60,476 bases of DNA from Streptomyces sp. rh34 (GTDB lineage: Bacteria > Actinomycetota > Actinomycetes > Streptomycetales > Streptomycetaceae), in contig NZ_NTGZ01000012.1 in the NCBI RefSeq assembly GCF_002551245.1, forward strand, positions 1-60,476, given 5' to 3'. The notes under the pieces are model-generated. The model was not told the DNA's origin and searched no databases. It saw nothing but the letters and a program-made list of their open reading frames with translations. The translations under genes and the position numbers were made by a program. Within the stretch, counting starts at the first letter, position 1, and each line of letters begins with the position of its first letter. Shown here piece by piece: positions 42,268 to 50,885 of this stretch.

Positions 42268-43317
42268 TCAGAAGACCAGGACCCCCCGGGCCACCCGCCC
42301 GTGGTGCGCGTCGTCGGCCGCCTCGGCGAAGTCCTCCACCGGGTAGGTCTCGGTGACCAGTTCGTCCAGCAGCAGCCGGCCCTCCCGGTAGAGGTCCGCG
42401 TACAGGGCGATGTCGCGCTGGGGCCGCGAGGAGCCGTAGCGGCAGCCGAGGATCGACTTGTCCAGGTACATCGAGGAGACCAGGAACGACGCCTCGGCGC
42501 TCGCCGCCGGTACGCCCAGCAGCACGGCCTGCCCGTGCCGGTCGAGGAGGTCGACCGCCTGGCGGATCAGCTCGGTGCGGCCGACGCACTCGAAGGCGTG
42601 GTCGGCCCCGTCGGGCAGGATGTCGCGCACGCCCTCCGCGCTCGTCAGGAAGTGCGTGGCGCCGAACCGCCGGGCCACCGCCTCCTTCGCCGGGTTGCTG
42701 TCGACGGCGACGACGGTGAGCGCGCCGGCCAGCCGGGCCCCCTGGAGCACGTTGAGCCCGATGCCGCCGGTGCCGATGACCACGACGGTGTCGCCCCGGT
42801 CGACCTTCGCCCGGTTGAGGACGGCCCCGACGCCGGTCAGGACCCCGCAGCCGATCAGCGCCGCCGAGGTGAGGGGCAGGTCGGCGGGGATCTTGACGGC
42901 CTGGACGGCGCGCACCACCGTACGTTCCGCGAAAGCGGAGTTGGAGGCGAACTGGAACAGCGGCTCACCGCCGCGCGAGAACGGCCGCCCCGGACGCCCG
43001 ATCGCCTTGCGGCACATGGTCGGTCTGCCCCGGTCGCACTGGGCGCAGGCCCCGCAGTTGGCGAGGGTGGACAGCGCCACGTGATCACCTGGCCGTACGT
43101 GGCCGACCCCCGGCCCGACCGCTTCCACCACGCCCGCCCCCTCGTGGCCGAGCACGACGGGGACCGGGAAGGGGATCGTGCCGTCGATCACCGACAGATC
43201 GCTGTGGCAGAGCCCGGCGGCGGCGACCGCCACCAGCACCTCCCCGGGCCCCGGGTCCCGTATCTCCAGGTCGTCCACGACCTCGGTCCGTGTGCCGTCG
43301 AAGACGACGCCTCTCAT
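42268..43317 (-). CDS. Zinc-dependent alcohol dehydrogenase (MDR family)
   Basis: 349 aa. The catalytic-zinc region is GLCHSDLSVIDG and VVLGHEGAGVVEAVG. The structural zinc uses four Cys (CGACAQCDRGRPTMC), and the NAD site is VVVIGTGGIGLNVLQGARLAG. It oxidises an alcohol, possibly to the aldehyde of a pathway intermediate. The ATG overlaps the acyl-CoA dehydrogenase stop by 4 bp. It is the last gene of the SDR-ACAD-ADH operon under site 7. Confidence 0.9.
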   Translation of the reverse strand: MRGVVFDGTRTEVVDDLEIRDPGPGEVLVAVAAAGLCHSDLSVIDGTIPFPVPVVLGHEGAGVVEAVGPGVGHVRPGDHVALSTLANCGACAQCDRGRPTMCRKAIGRPGRPFSRGGEPLFQFASNSAFAERTVVRAVQAVKIPADLPLTSAALIGCGVLTGVGAVLNRAKVDRGDTVVVIGTGGIGLNVLQGARLAGALTVVAVDSNPAKEAVARRFGATHFLTSAEGVRDILPDGADHAFECVGRTELIRQAVDLLDRHGQAVLLGVPAASAEASFLVSSMYLDKSILGCRYGSSRPQRDIALYADLYREGRLLLDELVTETYPVEDFAEAADDAHHGRVARGVLVF

Positions 43318-44429
43318 CTCGGCTCCCTCGGTAGGCCGAGCACCCGCTCGGCGATGATGTTCCGCTGGATCTCGTCGGAGCCGCCGTAGATGGTGTCGGC
43401 CCGGCTGAAGAGGAACAGGTGCTGTGCCTCGTCGAGTTCGTACGGCCGCTCCACCGTCCACGGCTCCGGGCCGACGGCCCCCGCCTCGCCCGCGACCTGC
43501 ACGGCCAGTTCGCCGAGCCGCTGGTGCCAGCCGCCCCACAGCAGCTTCGCCACACTGGGCGCGCCCGGGTCGCCGGTGGAGCCCAGGGTGCGCAGGGCGT
43601 GCCGGCGCATGGTGTCCAGCTCCGCCCACTGCCGGACGAGCCGGGCCCTGATGACCGGGTCCTCGGCGGCCCCGCTCGCCACGGCGGCGGCGACCACCCG
43701 GTCCAGCTCCTCGGCGAACCCGATCTGCTGGGCGAGGGTGGACACCCCACGCTCCAGGGCGAGGAGGCCCAGGGCGACCTGCCAGCCGTTGCCCTCGCCG
43801 CCGACGGCCTCCGCGGCCCGCGCCCCGTCGAGGAAGACCTCGTTGAACTCGCTGGTCCCGGTCAGCTGCCGGATCGGCCGCACCTCGATCCGGCCCGGCT
43901 GGTCCATCTCCAGCAGCAGGAACGACAGCCCGTGGTGGCGGGTGGAGCCGGGGTCGGTGCGGGCGAGGACGAAGCACCAGTCGGCGTCCAGGGCGAGCGA
44001 GGTCCAGATCTTCTGCCCGGTCACGGCGTAACCGCCGGTCCCGTCCGGTACGGCGGCGGTGCGCAGCCCGGCGAGGTCGGAGCCCGCGCCCGGTTCGCTG
44101 TACCCCTGGCACCACAGCGTCTCGCCCCGGGCCACGGGGGGCAGATGGCGCCGCTTCTGTGCCTCGGTGCCGTACGTGATCAGGGTCGGGGCGAGGAGGT
44201 TCTCCCCGATGTGGCCCATCCGGGCGGGGGCCGCGGAGCGGGCGTACTCCTCGGCCCAGACGACCTGCTGGGTGAGGGTGGCGCGGCGGTTGCCGTAACT
44301 CTCGCCGGGCCAGCCGATCCCGATCCACCCGGCGCGCCCGAGCTCGCGTTCCCAGGCGCGGGGGCCGGGGGCGGGGGTGTCGGCGAGATGGCTCTCCAGC
44401 CAGCTGCGAGCCTCGGTACGGAAGTCCAT
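43314..44429 (-). CDS. Acyl-CoA dehydrogenase
   Basis: 371 aa, ATG at 44429 with CAGGAGG upstream. Landmarks are WCQGYSEPGAGSDLAGL (FAD/acyl-CoA loop), VTGQKIWTSLALDADWCFVLART and the C-terminal IYGGSDEIQRNIIAERVLGLP. It belongs to the large-subunit FadE group used in steroid-like catabolism, where such enzymes often form alpha2-beta2 pairs. Sits between the SDR (45-bp gap) and the ADH (4-bp overlap). Confidence 0.9.
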   Translation of the reverse strand: MDFRTEARSWLESHLADTPAPGPRAWERELGRAGWIGIGWPGESYGNRRATLTQQVVWAEEYARSAAPARMGHIGENLLAPTLITYGTEAQKRRHLPPVARGETLWCQGYSEPGAGSDLAGLRTAAVPDGTGGYAVTGQKIWTSLALDADWCFVLARTDPGSTRHHGLSFLLLEMDQPGRIEVRPIRQLTGTSEFNEVFLDGARAAEAVGGEGNGWQVALGLLALERGVSTLAQQIGFAEELDRVVAAAVASGAAEDPVIRARLVRQWAELDTMRRHALRTLGSTGDPGAPSVAKLLWGGWHQRLGELAVQVAGEAGAVGPEPWTVERPYELDEAQHLFLFSRADTIYGGSDEIQRNIIAERVLGLPREPR

Positions 44430-44473
44430 GCTGCCTCCTGTCGTCCTCCCCGGGGCTCCGCCCCCGAGGGCGG

Positions 44474-45388
44474 TCACCGGTTCGGCCGGTCCCCCGCCCT
44501 CGCCGCCGCCGCCATCTCCTCCAGCCGCGCCAGCATCGGCATCGGGTCCGCCCCCACCGTCCCGGGCAGGAAGTCCGCGATCCGTTCCGGGGTCCAGGGC
44601 CCCTCCCCGTATGCCGCCCGCAGCTCCCTCGGCTGGGCCCAGACCGCGATCTTCGGGCCCGCGATCGTGTACACCTGCCCGGTGATCCGCTCCGCCCGCG
44701 CCCGCTCGCTGAGCAGGTAGACCACCAGGGCCGCCACGTCCTCCGGCTCCCCGATCTCCTTCAGTTCCATCGGCACCCCGGCCGACATCCGGGTCCGGGC
44801 GACGGGTGCGACCGCGTTGGCCGTGACGCCGTACCTGTGCAGGCCCAGCGCCGCGCTGCGCACCAGCGAGATGATCCCGCCCTTCGCCGCGCTGTAGTTG
44901 GCCTGGGAGACGCTGCCCTGGTGGTTGCCGCTGGTGAAGCCGATCAGCGTGCCCCCGCCCTCCTGCTTCCGCATCACCGCCGAGGCGGCCCGGAAGACCG
45001 TGAACGTGCCCTTGAGGTGGGTGGCCAGGACCGGGTCCCACTCCTCCTCGGCCATGTTGAACAGCATCCGCTCGCGGAGGATCCCGGCCACGCAGACCAC
45101 CCCGTCGAGCCGGCCGTACTCCGCCAGCGCGGTGTCCACGATCCGCTGCCCGCCCGCCATCGTGGAGATGTCGTCGGCGACCGCGACCGCCTCGCCGCCC
45201 GCCGCCCCGATCTCCTTCACGACGGACCGGGCGATCTCGCTGGTCGGTTCGGAGCCCTCGACGGAGACGCCGTAGTCGTTGACGACGACCCGCGCCCCCT
45301 CCGCCGCCGCGGCCAGCGCGACCGCCCGCCCGATGCCGCGGCCGGCCCCGGTCACGGCGACCACCCTGCCTGCCAAGAAGTTCCCCAT
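44474..45388 (-). CDS. Short-chain dehydrogenase (17-beta-HSD4-like)
   Basis: 304 aa. VAVTGAGRGIGRAVALAAAAEG is the TGxxxGIG cofactor motif, NDYGVSVEGSEPTSE matches peroxisomal multifunctional-enzyme type SDRs, VCVAGILRERMLFNM is the NNAG-region equivalent, and YSAAKGG carries the catalytic Tyr-x-x-x-Lys. The likely role is 3-hydroxyacyl-CoA oxidation with NAD. First gene of an operon; regulon palindrome 7 is 22 bp upstream and shared with the divergent cyclase gene. Confidence 0.9.
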   Translation of the reverse strand: MGNFLAGRVVAVTGAGRGIGRAVALAAAAEGARVVVNDYGVSVEGSEPTSEIARSVVKEIGAAGGEAVAVADDISTMAGGQRIVDTALAEYGRLDGVVCVAGILRERMLFNMAEEEWDPVLATHLKGTFTVFRAASAVMRKQEGGGTLIGFTSGNHQGSVSQANYSAAKGGIISLVRSAALGLHRYGVTANAVAPVARTRMSAGVPMELKEIGEPEDVAALVVYLLSERARAERITGQVYTIAGPKIAVWAQPRELRAAYGEGPWTPERIADFLPGTVGADPMPMLARLEEMAAAARAGDRPNR

Positions 45389-45410
45389 GTCCGGCCCCTT
45401 CCCGCGGTTT

Positions 45411-45425
45411 CTGACGGACCGTTAG
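45411..45425. promoter_or_regulatory. Regulon palindrome, site 7
   Basis: CTGACGGACCGTTAG, one base off symmetry, in the 84-bp gap between the divergent SDR and cyclase genes. It can control both. Confidence 0.78.
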
Positions 45426-45472
45426 ATTTTACGGGCAGGCGGATACCCCGGCACAAGACCCAGGAGGTCCCC

Positions 45473-46399
45473 ATGTCCCTGCCGGCCGAGTTCCACGAGA
45501 TCGCGAAGCGCGTGAACAACTGGGGCCGCTGGGGCGAGGCCGACGAGACCGGGACGCTCAACCTGATCACCGACGCCGTCGTGCGGGAGGCCGTGGCCAC
45601 CGTGCGCACCGGCCGCCGGATACCGCTCGCGCTGCCGCTCCAGCAGGACGGGGTGCAGAGCGGGCTCATCCCGGGCCGGGTCAATCCGCTGCACACGATG
45701 GTCCAGATCAACCAGGAGATCTTCGGCCCCGGCACGGTCGCCACCAGCGACGACGCCGTCACGATGGGGCTCCAGGCCTCGACCCACTGGGACGCCCTGC
45801 CCCATGTCTCGCACAGCGGGAAGATCTACAACGGCCGCCCGGCGGACACGATCACCGCCCACGGCGGGGCCCGGTTCTCCTCGATCGCCACCGTGGGGCA
45901 CCTCGTCTCGCGCGGGGTGCTGCTGGACGTGGCCCGCGCCCGGGGGGTGGACCGGCTGCCCGGCGACCACGCCGTGACACCGGAGGACCTGGCCGCGGCG
46001 GAGGACTTCGGGGACGTATGCGTACGGGCCGGGGACGTCGTGCTCGTACGGACCGGGCAGGTGCGGGTGGCGCTGGCCGGGGACCGGCAGGCGTACGGCT
46101 ATCCGTCGCCCGGGCTTTCGGTGCGCACGCCCGAGTGGTTCCACGCCCGGGATGCCGCGGCGGTCGCCAACGACACCCTGACCTTCGAGATCTTCCCGCC
46201 GGAGATCGAGGACCTGTGGATGCCGGTGCACGCGCTGCACCTGGTCGAGATGGGCATGCTCCAGGGCCAGAACTGGAACCTGGAGGCGCTGTCCGAGGCC
46301 TGCGCGCAGGAGCGCCGGTACGCCTTCCTGCTCACCGCGTCGCCGGAGCCGTTCGCCGGGGCGACGGGCTCGCCGGTCGCCCCGGTGGCGGTCCTGTGA
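45473..46399 (+). CDS. Cyclase-family metal-dependent hydrolase
   Basis: 308 aa, ATG at 45473 with CAGGAGGT upstream. WGRWGEADETGTLNLIT opens a cyclase/kynurenine-formamidase fold. The metal motif reads ASTHWDALPHVS (His, Asp, His of the HxGTHxDxPxH type with Gly changed to Ser), and EIEDLWMPVHALHL near the C-terminus supplies further His/Glu. Family members hydrolyse cyclic or acyl amides and lactones. Divergent from the SDR operon and sharing operator 7, it may open a ring intermediate (inference). Confidence 0.85.
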   Translation: MSLPAEFHEIAKRVNNWGRWGEADETGTLNLITDAVVREAVATVRTGRRIPLALPLQQDGVQSGLIPGRVNPLHTMVQINQEIFGPGTVATSDDAVTMGLQASTHWDALPHVSHSGKIYNGRPADTITAHGGARFSSIATVGHLVSRGVLLDVARARGVDRLPGDHAVTPEDLAAAEDFGDVCVRAGDVVLVRTGQVRVALAGDRQAYGYPSPGLSVRTPEWFHARDAAAVANDTLTFEIFPPEIEDLWMPVHALHLVEMGMLQGQNWNLEALSEACAQERRYAFLLTASPEPFAGATGSPVAPVAVL

Positions 46400-46432
46400 A
46401 CGGCCTCCCCGAGGAGGGGAGGGGCCAAAAGC

Positions 46433-46930
46433 TCAGGTCAGGTTGGTGAAGAGGCAGGAGGGCGGTTCGCACGCCTCGCCGCCCCGGCCGACGACCGAGG
46501 GCGCCTCCGGGGGCCGCACCGGGCCGCACCGGTCGACCTCGCACCAGATCTGCTTCCCGCCGCCCTCCGGCAGCCAGCCCCAGCGGTCCGCGAGGCCGTC
46601 CACCAGCTCCAGGCCCCTGCCGCCCGTGTCGTCGCCCTCCGCGTGCCGCCGGCGCGGGGGGCACTCGCTGGCGTCCGCGACCTCGACCCGGACGGTCCCG
46701 GCCGCGCCGGACGCCCCGGCCCCGCCGAAGAGCATCCGCAGCACAGCGGGACAGCCCGTGTGGACGACGGCGTTGGTGACCAGCTCCGAGATCAGCAGGA
46801 TGAGCGTCTCGGCGAGCGGCTCGTCATCCCCTATCCCGGAACCGACCAGACGCGACCGCGCCCACCTGCGGGCCCGCCCCACCTCCGCGGGATCCGGACC
46901 GACCTCCAGCTGAACCTGAAGCACCTGCAC
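46433..46930 (-). CDS. RsbW-like HATPase anti-sigma/serine kinase
   Basis: 165 aa, GTG at 46930. GHKL ATPase boxes are LLISELVTNAVVHTG (N box), VEVADASECPP (G1) and GGRGLELVDGLADRWGW (G2 with the ATP lid). Streptomycetes have dozens of such solitary ATP-binding proteins linked to sigma-factor or STAS partner control. The C-terminal ~25 residues are Pro/Gly-rich. Upstream lies a 15-bp palindrome at 46980-46994. Confidence 0.88.
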   Translation of the reverse strand: MQVLQVQLEVGPDPAEVGRARRWARSRLVGSGIGDDEPLAETLILLISELVTNAVVHTGCPAVLRMLFGGAGASGAAGTVRVEVADASECPPRRRHAEGDDTGGRGLELVDGLADRWGWLPEGGGKQIWCEVDRCGPVRPPEAPSVVGRGGEACEPPSCLFTNLT

Positions 46931-46979
46931 CGCTCACACCATCCGAACCGGCGGACACATCGCCTCGCGCCTCCTCAGG

Positions 46980-46994
46980 ATCACGGAACGTGAT
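46980..46994. promoter_or_regulatory. 15-bp palindrome in a 407-bp gap
   Basis: ATCACGGAACGTGAT, perfect 6-bp arms around GAA. It lies 49 bp upstream of the HATPase start and 78 bp upstream of the possible small gene at 47073. TTGACG at 47011 might be a -35 element for the latter. Confidence 0.45.
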
Positions 46995-47072
46995 TCCCCT
47001 ACGCGACAGCATGGTTGACGTACAGTCACCGCAACAAGCGCTTCGGGCATATTCCAGCGCGAAGGAGTACGC

Positions 47073-47285
47073 GTGGTGCATACTGTGCGACGCACGTTGC
47101 GGGGAGTCGAACAGGAGCGCGCAGGGACTGCGAGAAACGCTCTTCGGGCAGGCCCGGCACATCTCCGGCGAGAGCCCTCGCCCCGGACCGGAGCCGCCGC
47201 ACAGGCCGCTCCCGGATCGCCCGGTTCCAGAACCACTCGCATCCCACGGAGCGTACCCGAGCCGGACACCGACTCCACCCGGTGA
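47073..47285 (+). CDS. Possible small basic protein, 70 aa
   Basis: GTG at 47073 follows GAAGGAG by 6 bp, and the frame runs to TGA at 47285. The product is Arg/Ala/Pro-rich without recognised motifs, and its third codon positions are less GC-biased than neighbouring genes, so coding status is doubtful. The 46931-47337 gap holds no better candidate. Confidence 0.3.
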   Translation: MVHTVRRTLRGVEQERAGTARNALRAGPAHLRREPSPRTGAAAQAAPGSPGSRTTRIPRSVPEPDTDSTR

Positions 47286-47337
47286 CGAATCACGCAAAGG
47301 CCGCACGTCGGCATCGGCATCGCACGGCTGCGCTGCG

Positions 47338-48333
47338 TCACCCTCCGCCCCCTGCTCCCGAGCCTCCTCCGCCGGGCGCCGCCGGGCTGCCCGGACGCGG
47401 CCGGGCGGCCCCCAGGCCGGCGGCCAGGAGCTCCTCCGCCGCGGCCCCGGTGAGCCGGCTCGCGGACCGGAGCCAGGCCCGTTTCAGGTGGAGGTGAACA
47501 TCTGCCTCCCAGGTGAAGCCCATCCCGCCGTGGATCTGGAGGCAGTCGCGCGCGTTGCGTACGGCCGCCTCGTCGGCGAGCAGTTTCGCCGCCGCGATCT
47601 CCACCGGGTCGCCGGTCACGGCGGCCGCGTACACGGCGGCACGGGCCGGTTCGGTGCGGGCGAGCATGTCGGCGCAGAGATGTTTGACCGCCTGGAACGA
47701 TCCGATGGGCGATCCGAACTGCTCACGGTCCCCGGCGTGTTGAACGGCCGCCTCGGTGGTCCGGACGGCGCTGCCGAGTTGTTCGGCAGCAGTGAGAAGC
47801 GCCCCCTCGTAAAGGAATGCGCCGGGGTACGCCTCTGGCGCTGCCGCACGCCCCTCCACCCGGTGCAGCGGGGTGAGCGGGTCCATCGACCGTACGGGCC
47901 GGGCCCCGGCGACGAAGGCGCGCAGCGGCTCCCCGACGAGTGCGTCGGACCCCACCAGCACCGCGTCCGCCTCCGCCAGGTGGGCCACCGGCAGGTCCCC
48001 GTCCACGGCCGTCACCACCGCCTCGCCCTCGGCGGCCCCCTCCACCAGGCCCGCCGCCAGGTGCGTGGCGGCCAGCGGGCCCGGCAGCAGCGCCCGGCCC
48101 GCCTCCTCGAAGAGCAGCACCGCCTCGGGCAGTCCGAGACCCACCCCGCCCGCCTCCTCCGGCAGCCGGAGCGCGAAGAAGCCGGCCGCGCCCAGTTCCC
48201 GCCAGAGCGAACGGTCCAGGGTCCCGCCCCGCTCCACCGCCGCCCGCAGCCGGTCCCGGTCGAACACCGCGCCGAGCAGGTCGCGCATACCGGACCGCAG
48301 GGCCCGCTGGTCGTCCGAGAGCTGGAAGTCCAC
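47338..48333 (-). CDS. Acyl-CoA dehydrogenase, small-subunit type
   Basis: 331 aa, GTG at 48333. MDFQLSDDQRALRSGMRDLL, LPEEAGGVGLGLPEAVLLFEE and LQIHGGMGFTWEADVHLHLKRA are the features of the shorter FadE partner in heteromeric steroid-type dehydrogenases. The N-terminal and C-terminal helical domains are present, and the middle beta-domain is degenerate. A Gly/Ala/Pro tail ends it. It starts 7 bp after the stop of the larger ACAD gene, suggesting an alpha2-beta2 enzyme. Confidence 0.88.
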   Translation of the reverse strand: MDFQLSDDQRALRSGMRDLLGAVFDRDRLRAAVERGGTLDRSLWRELGAAGFFALRLPEEAGGVGLGLPEAVLLFEEAGRALLPGPLAATHLAAGLVEGAAEGEAVVTAVDGDLPVAHLAEADAVLVGSDALVGEPLRAFVAGARPVRSMDPLTPLHRVEGRAAAPEAYPGAFLYEGALLTAAEQLGSAVRTTEAAVQHAGDREQFGSPIGSFQAVKHLCADMLARTEPARAAVYAAAVTGDPVEIAAAKLLADEAAVRNARDCLQIHGGMGFTWEADVHLHLKRAWLRSASRLTGAAAEELLAAGLGAARPRPGSPAAPGGGGSGAGGGG

Positions 48334-48340
48334 GGTGGTC

Positions 48341-49498
48341 TCAGCGCCCCTTCGGCAGGCCGAGGATGCGCTCGGCGACGATGTTCCGCTGGATCTGGGA
48401 GGTGCCCGCGGCGATCGTGTACGAGAGGGAGGAGAGCCGGTCCAGCGCCCATTCCTGGTCCAGGTCGAACGCGTCGCCGCCCCCCAGCACCTCCGCCGCC
48501 GCCTCGTACAGCTCCTGGCGGGCCACGGAGTAGCGCAGTTTGAAGACGGAGCCGCCGGTGCCGGGGACTGGGCCCGTACGCTCCGACTCCGCCACGTTCC
48601 ACTGGGTGAGCCGCCACAGGGCCCGGAATTCGGCGTTGAGCCTGCCGAGGCGCCGGCGCAGCACCGCGTCGTCCCACCGCCCGTTGCGCCGGGCCTCGTC
48701 GGCGAGGGCGTCCAGGGTGCGGCGGCAGGCGACGACCTCGCCGGCGAAGGCCGTGCCGCGTTCGAAGGAGAGGGTGACCATGGTGACCCGCCAGCCGTCG
48801 TTCTCCGCCCCCACGCGACAGGAGACGGGCACCCGGACCTCGTCGAGGAACATCTCCGCGAACTCCGTGGACCCGGCCAGGGTCCGCAGCGGCCGGACCG
48901 TGATGCCGGGGGCGTCCATCGGCATCGCGAGCCAGGTGATCCCCCGGTGTCGGGAGGCGTCCGGATCCGTGCGCACCAGCAGCTCGCACCAGTCGGCGAC
49001 CTCGGCGTGCGAGGTCCAGATCTTGGCTCCGCTGATCACGTAGGCGTCGCCGTCGCGCACCGCGCGGGTGCGCAGCGCGGCCAGGTCGGAGCCCGCGTCC
49101 GGCTCGCTGAACCCCTGGCACCAGACCTCGTCGCCGCGCAGCACCGGGGGCAGCCAGCGGGCCCGCTGTTCGGCCGTGCCCTCGGCGGCGATCGTCGGCC
49201 CGGCGTGCAGCAGTCCGACGAAGTTCGCCCCGACGTAGGGGGCGCCGGCCTTCTCCGTCTCCTCCAGGTAGATCAGGTGCTGGGTCGGGGTCGCGCCCCG
49301 CCCGCCCGCGTCCACGGGCCAGTGCAGGCCCGCGTACCCGGCGTCGTACAGCATCCGCTGCCAGGTGGTGTCGTACGCCCGGCGCGCGGGCCAGTCGTCG
49401 GGCGAGGGCTTCGGGGGCAGGCCGGGGAGGGCGCCGGCCAGCCACTCCCGCAGCCGCCGCCGGAACTCCTCCTCGGCCTCCGTGTACGCGAGATCCAC
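48341..49498 (-). CDS. Acyl-CoA dehydrogenase, large-subunit type
   Basis: 385 aa, GTG at 49498. It shows WCQGFSEPDAGSDLAALRTRA, VISGAKIWTSHAEVADWCELLVRTD, FERGTAFAGEVV and the C-terminal AAGTSQIQRNIVAERILGLP. Middle gene of the amidohydrolase-ACAD-ACAD operon (12-bp and 7-bp gaps). The pairing of large and small ACADs mirrors ChsE-type heterotetramers that act on polycyclic or branched acyl-CoAs. Confidence 0.9.
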   Translation of the reverse strand: MDLAYTEAEEEFRRRLREWLAGALPGLPPKPSPDDWPARRAYDTTWQRMLYDAGYAGLHWPVDAGGRGATPTQHLIYLEETEKAGAPYVGANFVGLLHAGPTIAAEGTAEQRARWLPPVLRGDEVWCQGFSEPDAGSDLAALRTRAVRDGDAYVISGAKIWTSHAEVADWCELLVRTDPDASRHRGITWLAMPMDAPGITVRPLRTLAGSTEFAEMFLDEVRVPVSCRVGAENDGWRVTMVTLSFERGTAFAGEVVACRRTLDALADEARRNGRWDDAVLRRRLGRLNAEFRALWRLTQWNVAESERTGPVPGTGGSVFKLRYSVARQELYEAAAEVLGGGDAFDLDQEWALDRLSSLSYTIAAGTSQIQRNIVAERILGLPKGR

Positions 49499-49510
49499 GA
49501 CGCCCGCCGC

Positions 49511-50704
49511 CTAGGTGTCCAGGTCCAGGCCGAGCATCCGGATCGCGTTTCCGCGCATCAGTTTGTGGATGGTCTCCTCGTCCAGTCCCTTGACGTGGTC
49601 GAGGGCGACCTCCTTGGTGTGCGGGAAGGTCGAGTCCACGTGCGGGTAGTCGGTCTCGAAGGTGGCGTTGTCGCGGCCGACGACGTCCAGCGACGCGATG
49701 CCGTGTTTGTCGCGGAAGAAGCAGCAGAACATCTGCCGGTAGTAGTACGTGGACGGCGGCTCGGGGATCAGATCGCGCACCCCGCCCCAGGCCCGGTGCT
49801 CCTCCCAGACGTCGTCGGCGCGCTCCAGGGCGTACGGGATCCACCCCATCTGGCCCTCGCTGTACGCCAGTTTCAGCGTCGGGAACTTCACCAGGACCCC
49901 GCTGAAGAGGAAGTCCATCATCGAGGCCATCGCGTTGTTGAAGGAGAGCGAGGCCTGCACGGCCGGGGGCGCGTCCGGGGAGGCGGCGGGCATCTGGGAA
50001 CTGGAGCCGATGTGCATGTTGACGACCGTGCCGGTCTCCTGGCAGACGGCGAAGAACGGGTCCCAGTAGCCGGTGTGGATGGACGGCAGCCCGAGGTGGG
50101 TGGGGATCTCGGAGAAGGTGACCGCGCGCACGCCCCGGGCCGCGTTGCGCCTGATCTCCGCGACGGCGAGGCCGATGTCCCAGAGCGGGATGATGCAGAG
50201 CGGGATCAGCCGGCCGCCGCTGTCGCCGCACCACTCCTCGACCATCCAGTCGTTGTAGGCGCGCACGCAGGCGAGGGCGACCTCCTTGTCGTGCGCCTCG
50301 GCGAAGGTCTGCCCGCAGAAGCGCGGGAAGGTCGGGAAGCAGAGGGAGGCCTCGACGTGGTTGAGGTCCATGTCCTTGAGGCGTTCGGCCGGGTCCCAGC
50401 AGCCGGGCCGCATCTCGGCGCGGGTGATGCCCTCCAGGGTCATGTCGTCGCGGTCGAAGCCGACGGCGGCGATGTTCCGCTTGTACGGGAACTTCAGGTC
50501 CTCGTAGATCCACCAGTCGGTGGGCGGCCCGTCCGGGTCCATGGTGATGACGTACTTCCCGCCCGTGTACGCCAGCTCCCCGATGCCCGCGGTGAGCGGC
50601 CGCGGCCCGCGCTCGCGGTACTTCGCCGGCAGCCAGGTGGAGAAGAGGTGCGCGGGCTCGATCACATGGTCGTCGACGCTGACGATCCGAGGCAGTTCCG
50701 TCAT
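49511..50704 (-). CDS. Amidohydrolase-2 family TIM-barrel hydrolase/decarboxylase
   Basis: 397 aa. The N-terminal SVDDHVIEP holds a metal-binding His, NMHIGSSS the barrel His, and FETDYPHVDSTFPHT the C-terminal Asp. This is the ACMSD-like amidohydrolase_2 group often found with acyl-CoA dehydrogenases in actinobacterial catabolic clusters. It may hydrolyse a ring-cleavage product or decarboxylate. First gene of its operon; regulon palindrome 8 lies 61 bp upstream. Confidence 0.87.
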   Translation of the reverse strand: MTELPRIVSVDDHVIEPAHLFSTWLPAKYRERGPRPLTAGIGELAYTGGKYVITMDPDGPPTDWWIYEDLKFPYKRNIAAVGFDRDDMTLEGITRAEMRPGCWDPAERLKDMDLNHVEASLCFPTFPRFCGQTFAEAHDKEVALACVRAYNDWMVEEWCGDSGGRLIPLCIIPLWDIGLAVAEIRRNAARGVRAVTFSEIPTHLGLPSIHTGYWDPFFAVCQETGTVVNMHIGSSSQMPAASPDAPPAVQASLSFNNAMASMMDFLFSGVLVKFPTLKLAYSEGQMGWIPYALERADDVWEEHRAWGGVRDLIPEPPSTYYYRQMFCCFFRDKHGIASLDVVGRDNATFETDYPHVDSTFPHTKEVALDHVKGLDEETIHKLMRGNAIRMLGLDLDT

Positions 50705-50765
50705 GGTGTCGTCCCCTCCGGCGCACCCGGCGCGGTCCCGGGCGCTGGCAGTCTCCGATAGCTTT

Positions 50766-50780
50766 CTGATGACCCGTCAG
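50766..50780. promoter_or_regulatory. Regulon palindrome, site 8
   Basis: CTGATGACCCGTCAG, two mismatches in the left arm. It lies upstream of the amidohydrolase operon (start 50704). Confidence 0.65.
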
Positions 50781-50855
50781 ATCGATGTGCGGCACTCAGG
50801 CTAGCCCCGCACCCCTGGACCGACAAGGCACGGAGCCCTACGCTCTCCGCACTGT

Positions 50856-50870
50856 CTGACTGGCCGTCAG
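50856..50870. promoter_or_regulatory. Regulon palindrome, site 9
   Basis: CTGACTGGCCGTCAG, one mismatched pair. It lies 15 bp before the GTG of the acyl-CoA synthetase at 50886. Sites 8 and 9 share the 181-bp divergent promoter region. Confidence 0.72.
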
Positions 50871-50885
50871 TTCGGAGGGACCGCT

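Noticed and set aside
47873..50761. 962-aa plus-strand open frame
   Set aside because: Antisense shadow of the two acyl-CoA dehydrogenases and the amidohydrolase; no motifs and no ribosome-binding site.
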